From: DASYPQ01 sp041488095
GTDB lineage: Bacteria > Planctomycetota > UBA1135 > GCA-002686595
Assembly: GCA_041488095.1 (NCBI GenBank)
Contig: JBGPOP010000001.1
Coordinates: forward strand, 1-64,000
Reading direction: 5' to 3'
DNA: 64,000 nt
Shown here: positions 44,461 to 53,867 of the stretch, piece after piece
Layout: each line of letters opens with the position of its first letter
How positions within the stretch are numbered: position 1 is the first letter of the stretch
Made by a program: the position numbers and the translations under genes
The notes under the pieces: model-generated
What the model was told of the DNA's origin: nothing
Databases searched by the model: none
Seen by the model: only the letters and a program-made list of their open reading frames with translations

Positions 44461-46515
44461 CTACCAACCACGCTCGGCGATCAGGCGCTGCGCCGCTCTG
44501 CAGACACGTCCGTCGAAGTCGAGCCCGCGCGCCCCAACCGCTGCGCGAATTCGGATCGTGTCCAGGTTGCGGCGCCGCACAAGACCCACGGCCCATTCAC
44601 GGGCTTCGGCAGGACCGCGGTCGATTACCGCGAGCAGGTAGTCCTCGTCTCGCGGCACGAGTCGCGTGATCGCCAGGAGATCGTCCAGAGCCTGCACGAG
44701 ACCTCCATAGATCGCCATGCGAATCTGCGGAACGAGCTCGATCGCGAGTTGGCCCTGCAACGGACCCGTGTCGGTGGGTGCGACGGTGTCGACGTCCCAC
44801 CAGCCACGGCTCACGGGCGGCGACCACGGGAGCAGCCGACGAAGCTCGAGCTCCTGCTCCAAGGACAGCCTTGCCGTGTTCAGGTACGCCGCGGCCTCGT
44901 AGGAGTTCGCCGAGAAGTCCTCCGAGGAACCCCGTCGAAGAAGGTCGAAGGCTGCGCTCACGATGTCGTCGGAACGAAGGCCTAGCGTCCGCGCGAGGAA
45001 CAACCCCAGATCGACGGGGCCGTCGTCACTTCCCTTGTCGTCGATTCCTGGCGGCACGAGCAAGAGTGATGCGAGTTCGGCCTCCTCGGCCGAGAAGCCC
45101 TTGCCGTCGTCTTTCAGGGTCGCTATCCGCAATGCGAGCTGATTCACGCGTCCCCCAATCCGCTCGTCGGGCTCGAGCGGGAAGAGACCCCGAAACCCAT
45201 GAACTACGAGCCCGTCACCGTGGCTGCGGATCACGGGATCGGACAGATAACGCATCGCAATGGGCGAGCGCCTCGCGTCGGTCAAACCTGCGAACCACAA
45301 GCGAAATTGGAACGCTCGTCGTGCGCCGGCCCGATCGAGAACCTCCGCGAGGGCAGCGAGGGTCTCGTCGTCGTGCAGCCTCCAGCACGGAAACCGTTCC
45401 AGCGCGTTGTCGGAGAAGTCGTTCCATGCTCGGACGACGTCGAGATAGCGCTGACGCAGCATCGCGTCACGCACACCCATGTGTCCGAGAATTCGCAGCG
45501 CTTCAAGGCCCGTGTCGTCTTGCCGTCGCGCCAGCTCCAGCAGGCGCCCCTGGATCAGGCCGGCGAGCATGGGTGTCGATACGATCGTCGCGTGCAGGCG
45601 TCGCAGGTCCTGCGCGGCGACTTCCTGGTCAAGCATGCGGATCGCGAGCTCGGTGACGATTTGCTGCTCGTCTGGATCGATCCCGTCGTCCTGTCCGAGG
45701 CGCCAGTGGATCTGGGCTTCGGAGGCCTGCGACTGGATGAAAGGCAAGAGCTTCTCCAACGCAGCTCGAGCGGGGCTCGCTCTCTCGAGGGGACCGTCGA
45801 GAGCCTCAAGCAATGCCCGGCCCGCTGCGAAGGAACCGCGCCCGAGCTCGGGGATCTCGTCGAGGAGCCTGCCCCATTCACGTGCATCGAAGGGCGTACG
45901 GGCCGATTCGTGCCGAAGGTGACGTGCGAACGCCTCTCCGTAAGCGCTCCCCGCGAACGCGCGCGCCCAGGCGTGCGTATGCGCGATGGCCACCTCACCA
46001 TCGACTCCGGGCAACGGCGTATGCTGGCGCTCGCGTTCGAGGCACACGATGGTGTCGAGCGCGATGTCTGTTTCCCGGTTCTTTAGCAACGCGCCGATCA
46101 CTTGCTCCAGCGTGGTCAGGATCTCGCCACTCGGCTTGGGAGTCGTCGCGCCGAGACGGCGTGGAGGAGGGAACAGCTGATCGGCGGCGATGGTTGCTTG
46201 CCCGCCTACGTACGCACGCGCCGAAGGTGCCTCGCAGGCCACACTCCAGTGGCTCAAGATCGTGTCGAGCGCACGCCGGGCCACCGCGTCGTCAGTCGTC
46301 ACCAGGCCCTTCTTCAACGCTTCGATTACCTCGCGCGTTCGCTCGCCGGCGTAGTAGAGGCTCCAGATCGCTCCGAGGGAGCGCCCATGGCTGTGCTCGA
46401 GGTCTGCGATCCATTCCGGGACGGTCTTCTGATCATGGTCGCGCGCCGGAATGAACTCGGCTGTCGCGGACTGCAGGAGGAGGAACGTCAGGCTGGTGAA
46501 CACGGGGATGAACAA
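44461..46515 (-). CDS. Exported alpha-helical protein of unknown function
   Basis: A 684-residue protein, start TTG at 46515 (GTG at 46503 is an alternative), beginning with a signal-like stretch (TSLTFLLLQSATAEF). The remainder is helical with HEAT-like character (GLEALRILGHMGVRDAMLRQ, ARRALDTILSHWSVACEAPS, IVSAAFDLLRRGSSEDFSAN) and no catalytic motif. I do not recognise a family. Codon usage and base composition seem less GC-biased than in neighbouring genes, so lateral origin is possible but not demonstrated. It faces the propeller gene and is preceded by a 162-bp gap. Confidence 0.55.
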   Translation of the reverse strand: MFIPVFTSLTFLLLQSATAEFIPARDHDQKTVPEWIADLEHSHGRSLGAIWSLYYAGERTREVIEALKKGLVTTDDAVARRALDTILSHWSVACEAPSARAYVGGQATIAADQLFPPPRRLGATTPKPSGEILTTLEQVIGALLKNRETDIALDTIVCLERERQHTPLPGVDGEVAIAHTHAWARAFAGSAYGEAFARHLRHESARTPFDAREWGRLLDEIPELGRGSFAAGRALLEALDGPLERASPARAALEKLLPFIQSQASEAQIHWRLGQDDGIDPDEQQIVTELAIRMLDQEVAAQDLRRLHATIVSTPMLAGLIQGRLLELARRQDDTGLEALRILGHMGVRDAMLRQRYLDVVRAWNDFSDNALERFPCWRLHDDETLAALAEVLDRAGARRAFQFRLWFAGLTDARRSPIAMRYLSDPVIRSHGDGLVVHGFRGLFPLEPDERIGGRVNQLALRIATLKDDGKGFSAEEAELASLLLVPPGIDDKGSDDGPVDLGLFLARTLGLRSDDIVSAAFDLLRRGSSEDFSANSYEAAAYLNTARLSLEQELELRRLLPWSPPVSRGWWDVDTVAPTDTGPLQGQLAIELVPQIRMAIYGGLVQALDDLLAITRLVPRDEDYLLAVIDRGPAEAREWAVGLVRRRNLDTIRIRAAVGARGLDFDGRVCRAAQRLIAERGW

Positions 46516-46599
46516 GGGAGCAAACCTCGACGCGACGCATCACAACCGGCCGTCAGCGACGAGGTTTCGCGCCGCCCCGATCTTCTTGGCCTCAATCGG

Positions 46600-46620
46600 C
46601 CTCGGCGAACGAGGCCGAGG
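46600..46620. terminator. Hairpin downstream of the M28 peptidase gene
   Basis: CCTCGGC (46600-46606) pairs with GCCGAGG (46614-46620) with a seven-base loop, 58 nt past the stop of the minus-strand peptidase gene. No U-tract. Apart from this, the 162-bp gap shows nothing clear. Confidence 0.3.
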
Positions 46621-46677
46621 CGACCAGGATCGCTGTGTTCCGTCAGCTGTTCTCCGACAGATCCCCTCGAGCCGTCG

Positions 46678-48579
46678 CTACTGCAGCTCCCGGCTCGAGA
46701 GCGTCACGCGCGTCTCCTGATCCTTGCCGTCGCGCAGGAACTTGACGACCACGACGTCGCCGGGCTTGTAGAGCTGGAGCGCGTAGGTGAAGTCGTAGAT
46801 ATTGTCGATCTTCACGTCCCCCACGTGCAGGAGCACGTCGCCCTTCAGGAAGCCCGCGCGCTCGGCCGGACTGCCGCCGGAGGTGCCATCGATCAGCACG
46901 CCCTTGCCGTCGTAGCTGTAGGAAGGGATCGAGCCGAACCAGGCGCGGAAGCCGCCCTTGATCTGCTCCTGGCGCTGCTTGTCGATCTTCGGCTCGACGA
47001 AGGCGAGCTTGCCGGCCGACGCCATGCGCTGGACGAAGCCGACGCCGAGCCCGGCGACCTTCGCCGCGCCCGAAGCCTCGAACTTGTCCGCCGTGTCGGT
47101 GGGCTTGTGGTAGTCGGCATGCAGACCGCTGAACAGGTGGAGCGCGGGGATCTTGCGCTTGAGGAAGGTCTGGTGGTCGCTCGAACCGCCCAGCGCGCCG
47201 CCTTCCGTGCTGACGATGAGCTCGAGGCCGCTCCGCTCTCCGGCTGCCTTCATCCAGCCCGCGAAGTCCGGCGAGGTTCCCGCGCCGAGCACCTGGAGCT
47301 TGCCGTTCCCCGCGCGCCCGACCATGTCGAGGTTGAGGTTCGCGACGATCTTCTCGAACGGCACGGTCGGATGCTGCGCCCAGTATTCGCTGCCGAGAAG
47401 ACCCTCCTCCTCGCCCGACCACAGCGCGAAGACGACGTCGCACGGCGGCGGATCGCCCGCCTTCATGAGCCGCGCGATCTCGAGCACGGTCGCCGTCCCG
47501 CTCGCGTTGTCGTCGGCACCGTGGTGGATCTGTCCGGTCGCATCCGGCGCGAGCGAACCTTCGCCGCCGCGCCCGAGGTGGTCGTAGTGCGCGCCGACGA
47601 CGACGGTGCGGTCGTGCGTCCTGCCCGGCAGGCGACCGAGCGCGTTGTAGGCCGTCCCGCTCTCGCGCACGACGTCGGCGAACAGGGTCGTCGGTCCGGA
47701 TCCGACGGCTCTGGGCTCCGCAGGCTTGGCGTCGATTCCATCGCGGTATCCGGGGAGAAGCGCCTCGGCTGACTTCGCGTCGAGCGCGACGGCCGGGATC
47801 CCGGCGCGCGCCGCGTGGCCGGCATCGAACCGCAGCAAGGGCTCCTCCGCCTTCGCCGGGAGCAAGACGACTCCGACGGCCCCGTGTCGCTTGGCCGTCA
47901 TGACCTTGGTGAAGATGGAGCCGCTGCCGCCCCAACCTCCCGCCTTGGAAGCGATCTGCGTCTCCTGGCCCGGATTCGACGCGGCTCCCGTCCCATCCGG
48001 AGGAGTCCCCCGCACGATCAGCGCGATGCACCCGGTCAGGTCCCGACCCTTGAAGTCGTTCCAGCCGCGCTCGTCGTTCTCGATTCCGTAGCCGCACCAC
48101 TCGAGTCGTCCCTCGACCTTCCCACCGTCCGAGCAGAACAGTGGTGCGATCTCGTCGGGTGTGCGCCACCCGGGGAGCGGGCTCGCGTCAGTGTCTCGAG
48201 GTTTCCAGGAGAGCCGCGAGCCCCCTGCGTCCCTCGGATCGAGCGGAACCGTCAGCGACTGCAGGTAGCCGTCCTGGCCCGCAGGCTCGAGGCCGAGTCC
48301 CTGGAGCCGCGCCGAGATCCATTCAGCGCACGCCTTCCCCTGATCCGTCCCCGCGCGCCGTCCCCCGCGGGCGTCGTCGGCGAGCCATTGGACGTCCGCA
48401 GCGAGGCGGGCCGCGTCGGCATCGACGTGCGCGCTCGCCGCGGATGCGGTCCGCGCCAGGCTAGGCGACTGGCGCGCCGCCGGACGCGTCGCGCAGGCCC
48501 CGGAGACGGCGATCAGCGCGAGGAAGAGGATCTCGCGCGCGAGAGCCTGCGGAAAAGTCTTCGTGGTCGAACGAGCCAT
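46678..48579 (-). CDS. M28-family zinc aminopeptidase with PA and PDZ domains
   Basis: A 633-residue protein. N-terminal hydrophobic segment with a possible lipid-anchor site (LALIAVSGACATR). A PA-type insert (WCGYGIENDERGWNDFKGRD, VMTAKRHGAVGVVLLPAKAE) precedes the M28 peptidase domain, whose metal ligands are seen in VVVGAHYDHLGRGG (His), HHGADDNASGTA (Asp), WSGEEEGLLGSEY (Glu), NLNLDMVGR (Asp) and GGSSDHQTFLKR (His). The C-terminal 110 residues are a PDZ-like domain (GGSPAERAGFLKGDVLLHVG). GGAGG lies 7 nt before the ATG. Likely a secreted or periplasmic aminopeptidase. Confidence 0.9.
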   Translation of the reverse strand: MARSTTKTFPQALAREILFLALIAVSGACATRPAARQSPSLARTASAASAHVDADAARLAADVQWLADDARGGRRAGTDQGKACAEWISARLQGLGLEPAGQDGYLQSLTVPLDPRDAGGSRLSWKPRDTDASPLPGWRTPDEIAPLFCSDGGKVEGRLEWCGYGIENDERGWNDFKGRDLTGCIALIVRGTPPDGTGAASNPGQETQIASKAGGWGGSGSIFTKVMTAKRHGAVGVVLLPAKAEEPLLRFDAGHAARAGIPAVALDAKSAEALLPGYRDGIDAKPAEPRAVGSGPTTLFADVVRESGTAYNALGRLPGRTHDRTVVVGAHYDHLGRGGEGSLAPDATGQIHHGADDNASGTATVLEIARLMKAGDPPPCDVVFALWSGEEEGLLGSEYWAQHPTVPFEKIVANLNLDMVGRAGNGKLQVLGAGTSPDFAGWMKAAGERSGLELIVSTEGGALGGSSDHQTFLKRKIPALHLFSGLHADYHKPTDTADKFEASGAAKVAGLGVGFVQRMASAGKLAFVEPKIDKQRQEQIKGGFRAWFGSIPSYSYDGKGVLIDGTSGGSPAERAGFLKGDVLLHVGDVKIDNIYDFTYALQLYKPGDVVVVKFLRDGKDQETRVTLSSRELQ

Positions 48580-48649
48580 CGTCGGTTCCTCCGTTGGCTC
48601 AAGAGCCTAGCTTCCTCCGCTCCTCCGCGCGCCTACGGACTGGGTCTGA

Positions 48650-48655
48650 TATCCT
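48650..48655 (+). promoter_or_regulatory. -10 hexamer of the MBL hydrolase gene, leaderless type
   Basis: TATCCT ends 7 nt before the ATG at 48663 with no Shine-Dalgarno sequence. It lies in the 83-bp divergent gap with the M28 gene. No convincing -35. Confidence 0.4.
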
Positions 48656-48662
48656 CTCGCGG

Positions 48663-49448
48663 ATGCACCTGCAGGTCCTCTCGAGCGGCAGCGAGGGCAA
48701 CAGCACCCTGATCCGCGCCGGCGAGACGAACGTCCTCGTCGACGCCGGCCTGACGCTCTCGGAGATGGTGGTGCGCCTCGAGGCCGCGCGCCTGCCGAGC
48801 GGCGCGATCGATCATGTCGTCGTGACGCACGGCCACCTCGATCACGCGCGCAGCGCCGGTGGCATCGCGCGCAAGGAGCGCGCGACGCTCCACTGCCCCG
48901 AGAACATCATGACCCACCCCGCCGCTCGGCGGGCGAAACGGCTCTCGACGATCGCGGTCGGGAAGCCGTTCGAGGTCGGGGGTAAGCGCGGTGACGACCC
49001 GGTCCGCCTGACGCCCGTGCCGCTCCCCCACGACTGCGATCCGACGGTCGCCTTCAAGATCGAGCACGGTGGGCGCGCCGCGGCGATCCTCACCGACATG
49101 GGCTGTCCGTGCGAGGAGGTCGCGCGGGCGCTCGCGGGCTCGCACGTGCTCGTCCTGGAGTTCAATTACGATCCTGTCATGATGAGGAACGGCCCCTATC
49201 CGGCCGAATTGCAGAAGCGCATCACGAGCGACCGCGGACACCTCTCGAACGAGCAGGCCGCTCGGATGCTCGAGCTGCTCGCGGGCAAGGAGCTGCACAC
49301 GCTGGTCCTCGCGCATCTCTCGCAGAAGAACAACCGCCCCGAGCTGGCTCTCGAGGCGGCGCGCGGGGCGCTGGAGCGGATCGGCAGGCTCGACGTGCGG
49401 CTGATCGTCGCGAGCCAGCACGAGGTCGGGGAGAGCCTCGAGGTGTAG
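48663..49448 (+). CDS. MBL-fold metallo-hydrolase (YycJ/WalJ-like)
   Basis: A 261-residue protein. LQVLSSGSEGNSTLIRAGET and NVLVDAGLTLSEMVVRL are the opening of the YycJ/WalJ/beta-CASP-like family. The metal motif HxHxDH is seen as THGHLDHA, with a third His in PHDCDP and the Asp in ILTDMG; FNYDPVMM and HLSQKNNRPE follow as in YycJ. The family has been linked to DNA or RNA processing, and its true substrate is unclear. Leaderless promoter upstream. Confidence 0.88.
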   Translation: MHLQVLSSGSEGNSTLIRAGETNVLVDAGLTLSEMVVRLEAARLPSGAIDHVVVTHGHLDHARSAGGIARKERATLHCPENIMTHPAARRAKRLSTIAVGKPFEVGGKRGDDPVRLTPVPLPHDCDPTVAFKIEHGGRAAAILTDMGCPCEEVARALAGSHVLVLEFNYDPVMMRNGPYPAELQKRITSDRGHLSNEQAARMLELLAGKELHTLVLAHLSQKNNRPELALEAARGALERIGRLDVRLIVASQHEVGESLEV

Positions 49449-49491
49449 TCCCGAGCGGCTCCCTCTCCTTCGGCGGAGAGATCTCGGGCCG

Positions 49492-49725
49492 TCAGACTGC
49501 GGAACGGAGCACAGCGGTCACCGGCAGCTCGAATACCTCGCCCTGCCGCAGCCTGCCGGACCAGGAGAGAACTTCGAGGTTCTCGATCTCCCGGGTCGCG
49601 GGGTTGATCCGGGCGATCACGTCGTCCCCCAATTCCTCGGTCTCCTGCTCGGGGTACGGTGGCCTCTTGCTGATGAAGAGGATGTCCAGTTCGGGCTCGT
49701 ATCGAAACGTCAACCTCTCGGCCAT
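49492..49725 (-). CDS. DUF2283-type small protein, possible antitoxin
   Basis: A 77-residue protein: YEPELDILFISKRPPYPEQE, a DUF2283-like pattern (Y-x-x-x-x-D-x-L-x-I), followed by ARINPATREIENLEVLSWSG, where the original domain reads (I)D-x-x-G-x-I-x-G-I-E-I. It overlaps the upstream nuclease-like gene by 16 bases, so they are co-translated. Pairs of DUF2283 with small RNase-like proteins are seen in toxin-antitoxin modules, so I suggest an antitoxin. Assignment is by pattern only. Confidence 0.55.
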   Translation of the reverse strand: MAERLTFRYEPELDILFISKRPPYPEQETEELGDDVIARINPATREIENLEVLSWSGRLRQGEVFELPVTAVLRSAV

Positions 49726-50039
49726 AACACCTCCCCAGGTCCCAGTTTCCTCGCCACGTAGGCCGTGAGGACCATCGGGCGACCCCGATCGCGGAGTCGA
49801 GAAGCGACGACGACCACCAAGTGCTTGCGCATCAACGATTCATCGTAACAGCGCGATAGAAGGAGCACATCCGGATCCCGAACGCTTCGCTGGACTCGAT
49901 CCGGCCGCATCAGCACATCCCCGACCAAGCCCATTCCCAGAGGGCGGACCTCGGGGTGGCTCACCAGGATGTGGCGCTCCCCGACGGCGGTCAACTCGAC
50001 GCTCGTGCGCAGGAAGGGACACTGGAAGTTCCTTGCCAC
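49710..50039 (-). CDS. PBECR-type nuclease-like small protein, possible toxin
   Basis: A 109-residue protein. The sequence has the layout of phage-Barnase-EndoU-ColicinE5-RelE-like (PBECR2) domains: VELTAVGERHILVSHPEVRP, then DRVQRSVRDPDVLLLSRCYD, KHLVVVVASRL and a C-terminal TAYVARKLGPGEVLW. His and Arg/Tyr residues that could form an RNase-type site are present. Start is GTG at 50039. It overlaps the DUF2283 gene by 16 bases. Family match is from memory and should be tested by profile search. Confidence 0.5.
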   Translation of the reverse strand: MARNFQCPFLRTSVELTAVGERHILVSHPEVRPLGMGLVGDVLMRPDRVQRSVRDPDVLLLSRCYDESLMRKHLVVVVASRLRDRGRPMVLTAYVARKLGPGEVLWPRG

Positions 50040-50182
50040 ATCCCCCGGACTGCGAGGGCATCAGCCGGTTTCTCGTGAATCGGGCAGATTCCGGGAAGCG
50101 ATCGACCCGAAGCACGGGGTTCAGCCTAGGTCGGAGCCGGCGAGCGGCGCGCCGCGCGGCCATCGAACTCCTCGTGGGGTTC

Positions 50183-53100
50183 TCAGGGCACCTCGACCTC
50201 GACCGAGCCGCCCGCCGGGACGTCGACCGGAACCTCGGTGTCGGGGCCCGACGTGCCGCCCTCGGCGAGGATCTGCAGCCTTCCCACCCGACCGTGACCG
50301 GCCAGGACGAACGGCATCTCGAAACGGCCCTGCGCGTCCAGGCGGACCTCGCTGCGACAGGTGACGGAGCCGCGCTGGCCCCCCGAGAAGGAGATCGAGG
50401 ATTCACCGCGCGGGCCGGCACAATGGCCTCGGACCGATCCGACCCGAAGGTCCAACGGAAAGCGGATCTCCCCGCGGGAGAGCTCGACCGGGACCTCGAA
50501 GCTCGCGCCGGCGCCGCTCTCCGCCGGAGGTCCGAGAAGGAGTCGCCACGGTCCGGGCTCCGAGACCTCCAGCCGCAGCCTCCCTTCCGCGTCGACCGCT
50601 CCTCCCGGGAGCTTCTTCGTCGTCGAACGCGACTCGGGCCACAGGGTCGCCGTCCATCCCGAGGCGGGCACGCCGTTGGCGGAGACTTGCGCGAGGAGGG
50701 CGCACGGCCGCTCGTCGGAGAGGTCGAGGTCGAAGCGCGTCACGCTGCCGTCCTGGACGGAGCAGTTCCACGGGTACTTGGGATGGACGTCGTCGCCCTT
50801 GGACCAGGAGGTCGACCAGCTGTTCCCCCGCACCTCGACCTCCGAGCGCGTCACGTTGAACCGCCCGGGAGTCAGGTGATCGAAGCGAAACGCGCCGTCG
50901 GGCCCGACGCGCTGCGTGCGCGGCTTGCAGTCGCCCCGGTCGATGGCCACGATCACGCCCGCCGGGTCCTTGCCAGGCGCCTTCCGCACGTGGCCCTCGA
51001 TCGCGCCGCCCCGGACGAGCTCGATCTCGATCCCGTCCATCCCCTTCGCAGGATTGATTTCGAGCGGCGAGACCTCGGCGAGCGCCCAACCGTCGGCGTC
51101 GCACAGGATGGCGAAGGTGCCGGGCGCTTTCGGGTCGCGCTGGTAGAAGCGGTTCCCCTCCCCGCTCCCCGGCCGACTGGGGTCGAGCTCGAAGAAGCCC
51201 TGCTCGTCGCACGGGGTCGAGTCCTCGGCCTGCGGATGGAGCCGGGTCGGGAAGCCGTTGCGCTCGATGCTCGTGTCCGGCCCGGCCATCTCGTGCAGGG
51301 CCACGCTCGCGCCCGGGACCGCCCGGCCGCCCCCCCTGACGCGGCCTCGCACTCCCGGGCGCCTCTCGAGGTCGCAAGAAGCCGAGCTCGGTGCGGACTC
51401 GGGCGTCCACGGCCCGAGGACCGCGCTGCCGTGGCCTCGCGCCCGGACCTCGACGACGAAGGTCTCGCCCGGAACGGAGAGCGTCGCGAGACCTCTGGCG
51501 TGAACCTCCAACTTCCCGGCGCGCAGGATGCGCGAGCCGTCGGAGGAGAGGAGCGCGGCGGAGTACTCCTCGATCTTCCCGCCGCTCCGTTCGTGCACGG
51601 TCACTTCGATCCAGCGCTCGAGCGGGAACTGCAACACCAGGTCGCGCGTGCCCGGCTGGACGGCGGTGGCGGACACATCCGGCCAGCGACCCTCGCGGTC
51701 GTGGGCGACGAAGTCGTGGGGCCCGCGAACCTGCACCCGGTGGACGAATCCTCCGTCCTCGCCGGCCGAGAAGCTGCCCGACCAAGTCCCTACCGCGTTG
51801 CGGCTCGTGTAGCGTACCTCCGCATCCGGGACTGGCTTTTCCTGCGGCGAGACGACGACCCCGGCGATGGTGTCCTCCTTCTCGAGCGCCGCCAGGCGCA
51901 GCTCGATGCCCGCGCGCACCGAGGCCACCGGCACCTCGACCGGCTCGCTGAAGCTCCAGCGCGTGTCATCACTCCCGGCCCAGACCCGCGCGAGTCCCGC
52001 ACGGACGCCGTCGATCCGGAACGATCCGTCGGCCTGCGCCTTCCCGATCGGCCAGCCGGTGGACGTCGTCGACGCCCAGGGGCCTATCCTGCGCGCTTCC
52101 TCGACGCCGCGGAGCATCTCGGGCGAGGTGACCTTGACCTCCGCGCCGCGCGCCGGGGCGCCGTCCGGCCCGAGCACCCAGCCGGCGACCGCTCCGCCGG
52201 GCTCGAGGCGCACGTCTCCGAGCCAGGTCGTGCGCCCGCGGTCGAGCGTCACCTTCCCGAAGTAGGTCGCGAAGGCGGGCCGCGAGGCCTCGATCTCGAT
52301 CGAGAGCGAGTCCTGCAGAGGATCGACGTCGACCGCAGCACGCCCGTCAGGGCCCGAGATCGCGGGCGCGATGGCCGAGAGGTTGGTCAGCGCGAGGTGC
52401 ACGTCCGCCACGGGATGATCTGCGCCATCGACGAAGCGCACCTCGAGGCGAGCCCTCGACGGCGCGGCCGCGGCGACAAGCCCGCCGCGGGGAGGCTCTG
52501 CGGGGGCCACGCTCTCGCGGAGCTCGGCGGCCGGTCCCGGCGCGAGCTCGCGCACCGGGTCGTCGACCGCGGGCGGCGCGAGCGCCGGCGCTTGCGGAGC
52601 CTGCGCGTCGACCGCGACGGGCGCCTGCACCTCCTCGGGTCGCTCGACCGCGACCCAGACCCCCACCGATGCGGTCAGCACGACCGCCGCTGCGATCCCG
52701 ACCTTGGTCACCGCGTTCATCGCCATCACTCCCTTCACGACTGCGGACAGGCTCCCCGCCGCGATCTCCGCGAGCGGCGGGCGGCGCAGGAGCGGAAGCA
52801 GCGCGACGCACCAGGCGCGCCGCTCGCCCTCGAAACGCTTGTCGAGCCGCGCGCGCAGCTCGTCCATCCCCTGCTTCAAGCGCCAGCGCACGGTGCCCGC
52901 CGGGATCCCCTGCCTGCGTCCGATCTGCGCAGCCGACAGGCCGTCGAGGTAGCGCAGCGTCACGGTCGTGCGGTAGGGCTCGGCGAGCGCTTCGAGAGCT
53001 TCCACGAGCACACGCTGCGCCTCGAGTCGCTCGGCGGTCTCGGAAGCCGAGGGGGAGCGCTCGGGGCGCGCCGAGGCCTCCTCCCTGCGCGCGCGGTTGG

Positions 53101-53326
53101 CCTCGCCGCGCTGCGTCTGCCTGGCGAAGTTCCGGAGCACTCGCGCGAGCCAGGGCCGCAGGCGCCCTTCCTCCGACGGCGCCCCTTCCAAGGCCGCGAG
53201 CCAGGTGTCCTGGACGAGGTCCTCCGCGACCGCGCCGTCGCGGACGAGCTTCTTCGCCAGGCGCCGGACCCAGACGGCCTGGGCCAGGAGCGCCTGCGCG
53301 TCGATCGGGAAGGGTTCGCCCTGCAT
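50183..53326 (-). CDS. ECF sigma factor fused to membrane anchor and carboxypeptidase-regulatory-like repeats
   Basis: A 1047-residue protein. Residues 15-80 are sigma region 2 (AKKLVRDGAVAEDLVQDTWL, RPWLARVLRNFARQ). Residues 105-165 are sigma region 4 (LEALAEPYRTTVTLRYLDGL, SAAQIGRRQGIPAGTVRWRL). A single membrane helix follows (VTKVGIAAAVVLTASVGVWV, about 207-226), then a Pro/Ala linker and about 800 residues of repeated Ig-like carboxypeptidase-regulatory domains, e.g. GGAVAGWVLGPDGAPARGAE and RPGVRGRVRGGGRAVPGASV. The sigma part would face the cytoplasm and the repeats the outside, so release probably needs intramembrane or site-1-type cleavage. Fused, membrane-held ECF factors of this kind occur mostly in planctomycetes. 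No separate anti-sigma gene is adjacent. Confidence 0.88.
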   Translation of the reverse strand: MQGEPFPIDAQALLAQAVWVRRLAKKLVRDGAVAEDLVQDTWLAALEGAPSEEGRLRPWLARVLRNFARQTQRGEANRARREEASARPERSPSASETAERLEAQRVLVEALEALAEPYRTTVTLRYLDGLSAAQIGRRQGIPAGTVRWRLKQGMDELRARLDKRFEGERRAWCVALLPLLRRPPLAEIAAGSLSAVVKGVMAMNAVTKVGIAAAVVLTASVGVWVAVERPEEVQAPVAVDAQAPQAPALAPPAVDDPVRELAPGPAAELRESVAPAEPPRGGLVAAAAPSRARLEVRFVDGADHPVADVHLALTNLSAIAPAISGPDGRAAVDVDPLQDSLSIEIEASRPAFATYFGKVTLDRGRTTWLGDVRLEPGGAVAGWVLGPDGAPARGAEVKVTSPEMLRGVEEARRIGPWASTTSTGWPIGKAQADGSFRIDGVRAGLARVWAGSDDTRWSFSEPVEVPVASVRAGIELRLAALEKEDTIAGVVVSPQEKPVPDAEVRYTSRNAVGTWSGSFSAGEDGGFVHRVQVRGPHDFVAHDREGRWPDVSATAVQPGTRDLVLQFPLERWIEVTVHERSGGKIEEYSAALLSSDGSRILRAGKLEVHARGLATLSVPGETFVVEVRARGHGSAVLGPWTPESAPSSASCDLERRPGVRGRVRGGGRAVPGASVALHEMAGPDTSIERNGFPTRLHPQAEDSTPCDEQGFFELDPSRPGSGEGNRFYQRDPKAPGTFAILCDADGWALAEVSPLEINPAKGMDGIEIELVRGGAIEGHVRKAPGKDPAGVIVAIDRGDCKPRTQRVGPDGAFRFDHLTPGRFNVTRSEVEVRGNSWSTSWSKGDDVHPKYPWNCSVQDGSVTRFDLDLSDERPCALLAQVSANGVPASGWTATLWPESRSTTKKLPGGAVDAEGRLRLEVSEPGPWRLLLGPPAESGAGASFEVPVELSRGEIRFPLDLRVGSVRGHCAGPRGESSISFSGGQRGSVTCRSEVRLDAQGRFEMPFVLAGHGRVGRLQILAEGGTSGPDTEVPVDVPAGGSVEVEVP

Positions 53327-53383
53327 GGTTACCGCAATGAGTATGCAACGGGGCAGAAACCGTTGGATCTCACACGCGGAAAC

Positions 53384-53848
53384 CTATCGGCGCGTGTCCT
53401 CCGCCCGGCGACTCCTCTCGTACGCCTCGCGCGGGCTGCGGATCCGGCTCCACAGGTTCAGGAAGAAGAGCGCGATCCCCCAGACCTCGGCGGCGGAGGC
53501 CGCGAAGACCGCAACATGCAGGGCAGGTCTGTTCCAGAGGCCGGTCGCAAGCTCGGCGACGGTCCGGACGGACACCGCCGAGGTCATGATCCACCACACG
53601 GTTTCCATCCGCTCGGGACGGTAGAGAGTGTCCTCGGGTGCCGGGCGCGGAAACATCCACAGCGCCACTCCCATGATCATCATCATCATGAACCCGACCA
53701 GGATGAGGTGGGTGTGCGCGACGCGCAGCGGGTAGGGCGCATCGAAGAGCTCGAGCTCCCGCGCGGCGGAGAGCGCCAGGCCGAGCAGGAGGCCCGCGAG
53801 GAGGAAGGCGATCGCGGTCTTGAGGAAGCGGCGGACGAGGCTCGTCAT
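53384..53848 (-). CDS. Mini heme-copper-oxidase subunit I-like membrane protein
   Basis: A 154-residue protein with about four membrane segments. The segment PLRVAHTHLILVGFMMMMIM, followed by GVALWMFPRP, resembles the heme-ligand helix of cbb3/NorB-type subunit I, but it is far too short to carry a full binuclear centre. Similar small proteins are annotated as cbb3-type subunit I-like. It is the last gene of the NXR-like operon, 19 nt after the CBS gene, so it may bind heme or quinone for that pathway. The next gene (sigma fusion) starts 57 nt later. Confidence 0.6.
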   Translation of the reverse strand: MTSLVRRFLKTAIAFLLAGLLLGLALSAARELELFDAPYPLRVAHTHLILVGFMMMMIMGVALWMFPRPAPEDTLYRPERMETVWWIMTSAVSVRTVAELATGLWNRPALHVAVFAASAAEVWGIALFFLNLWSRIRSPREAYERSRRAEDTRR

Positions 53849-53867
53849 CCCGGCCGGCGAACCGCTT

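Noticed and set aside
50144..50155. Perfect 12-bp palindrome GCGGCGCGCCGC downstream of the sigma fusion
   Set aside because: No loop and pure GC; expected by chance in a genome of this composition.
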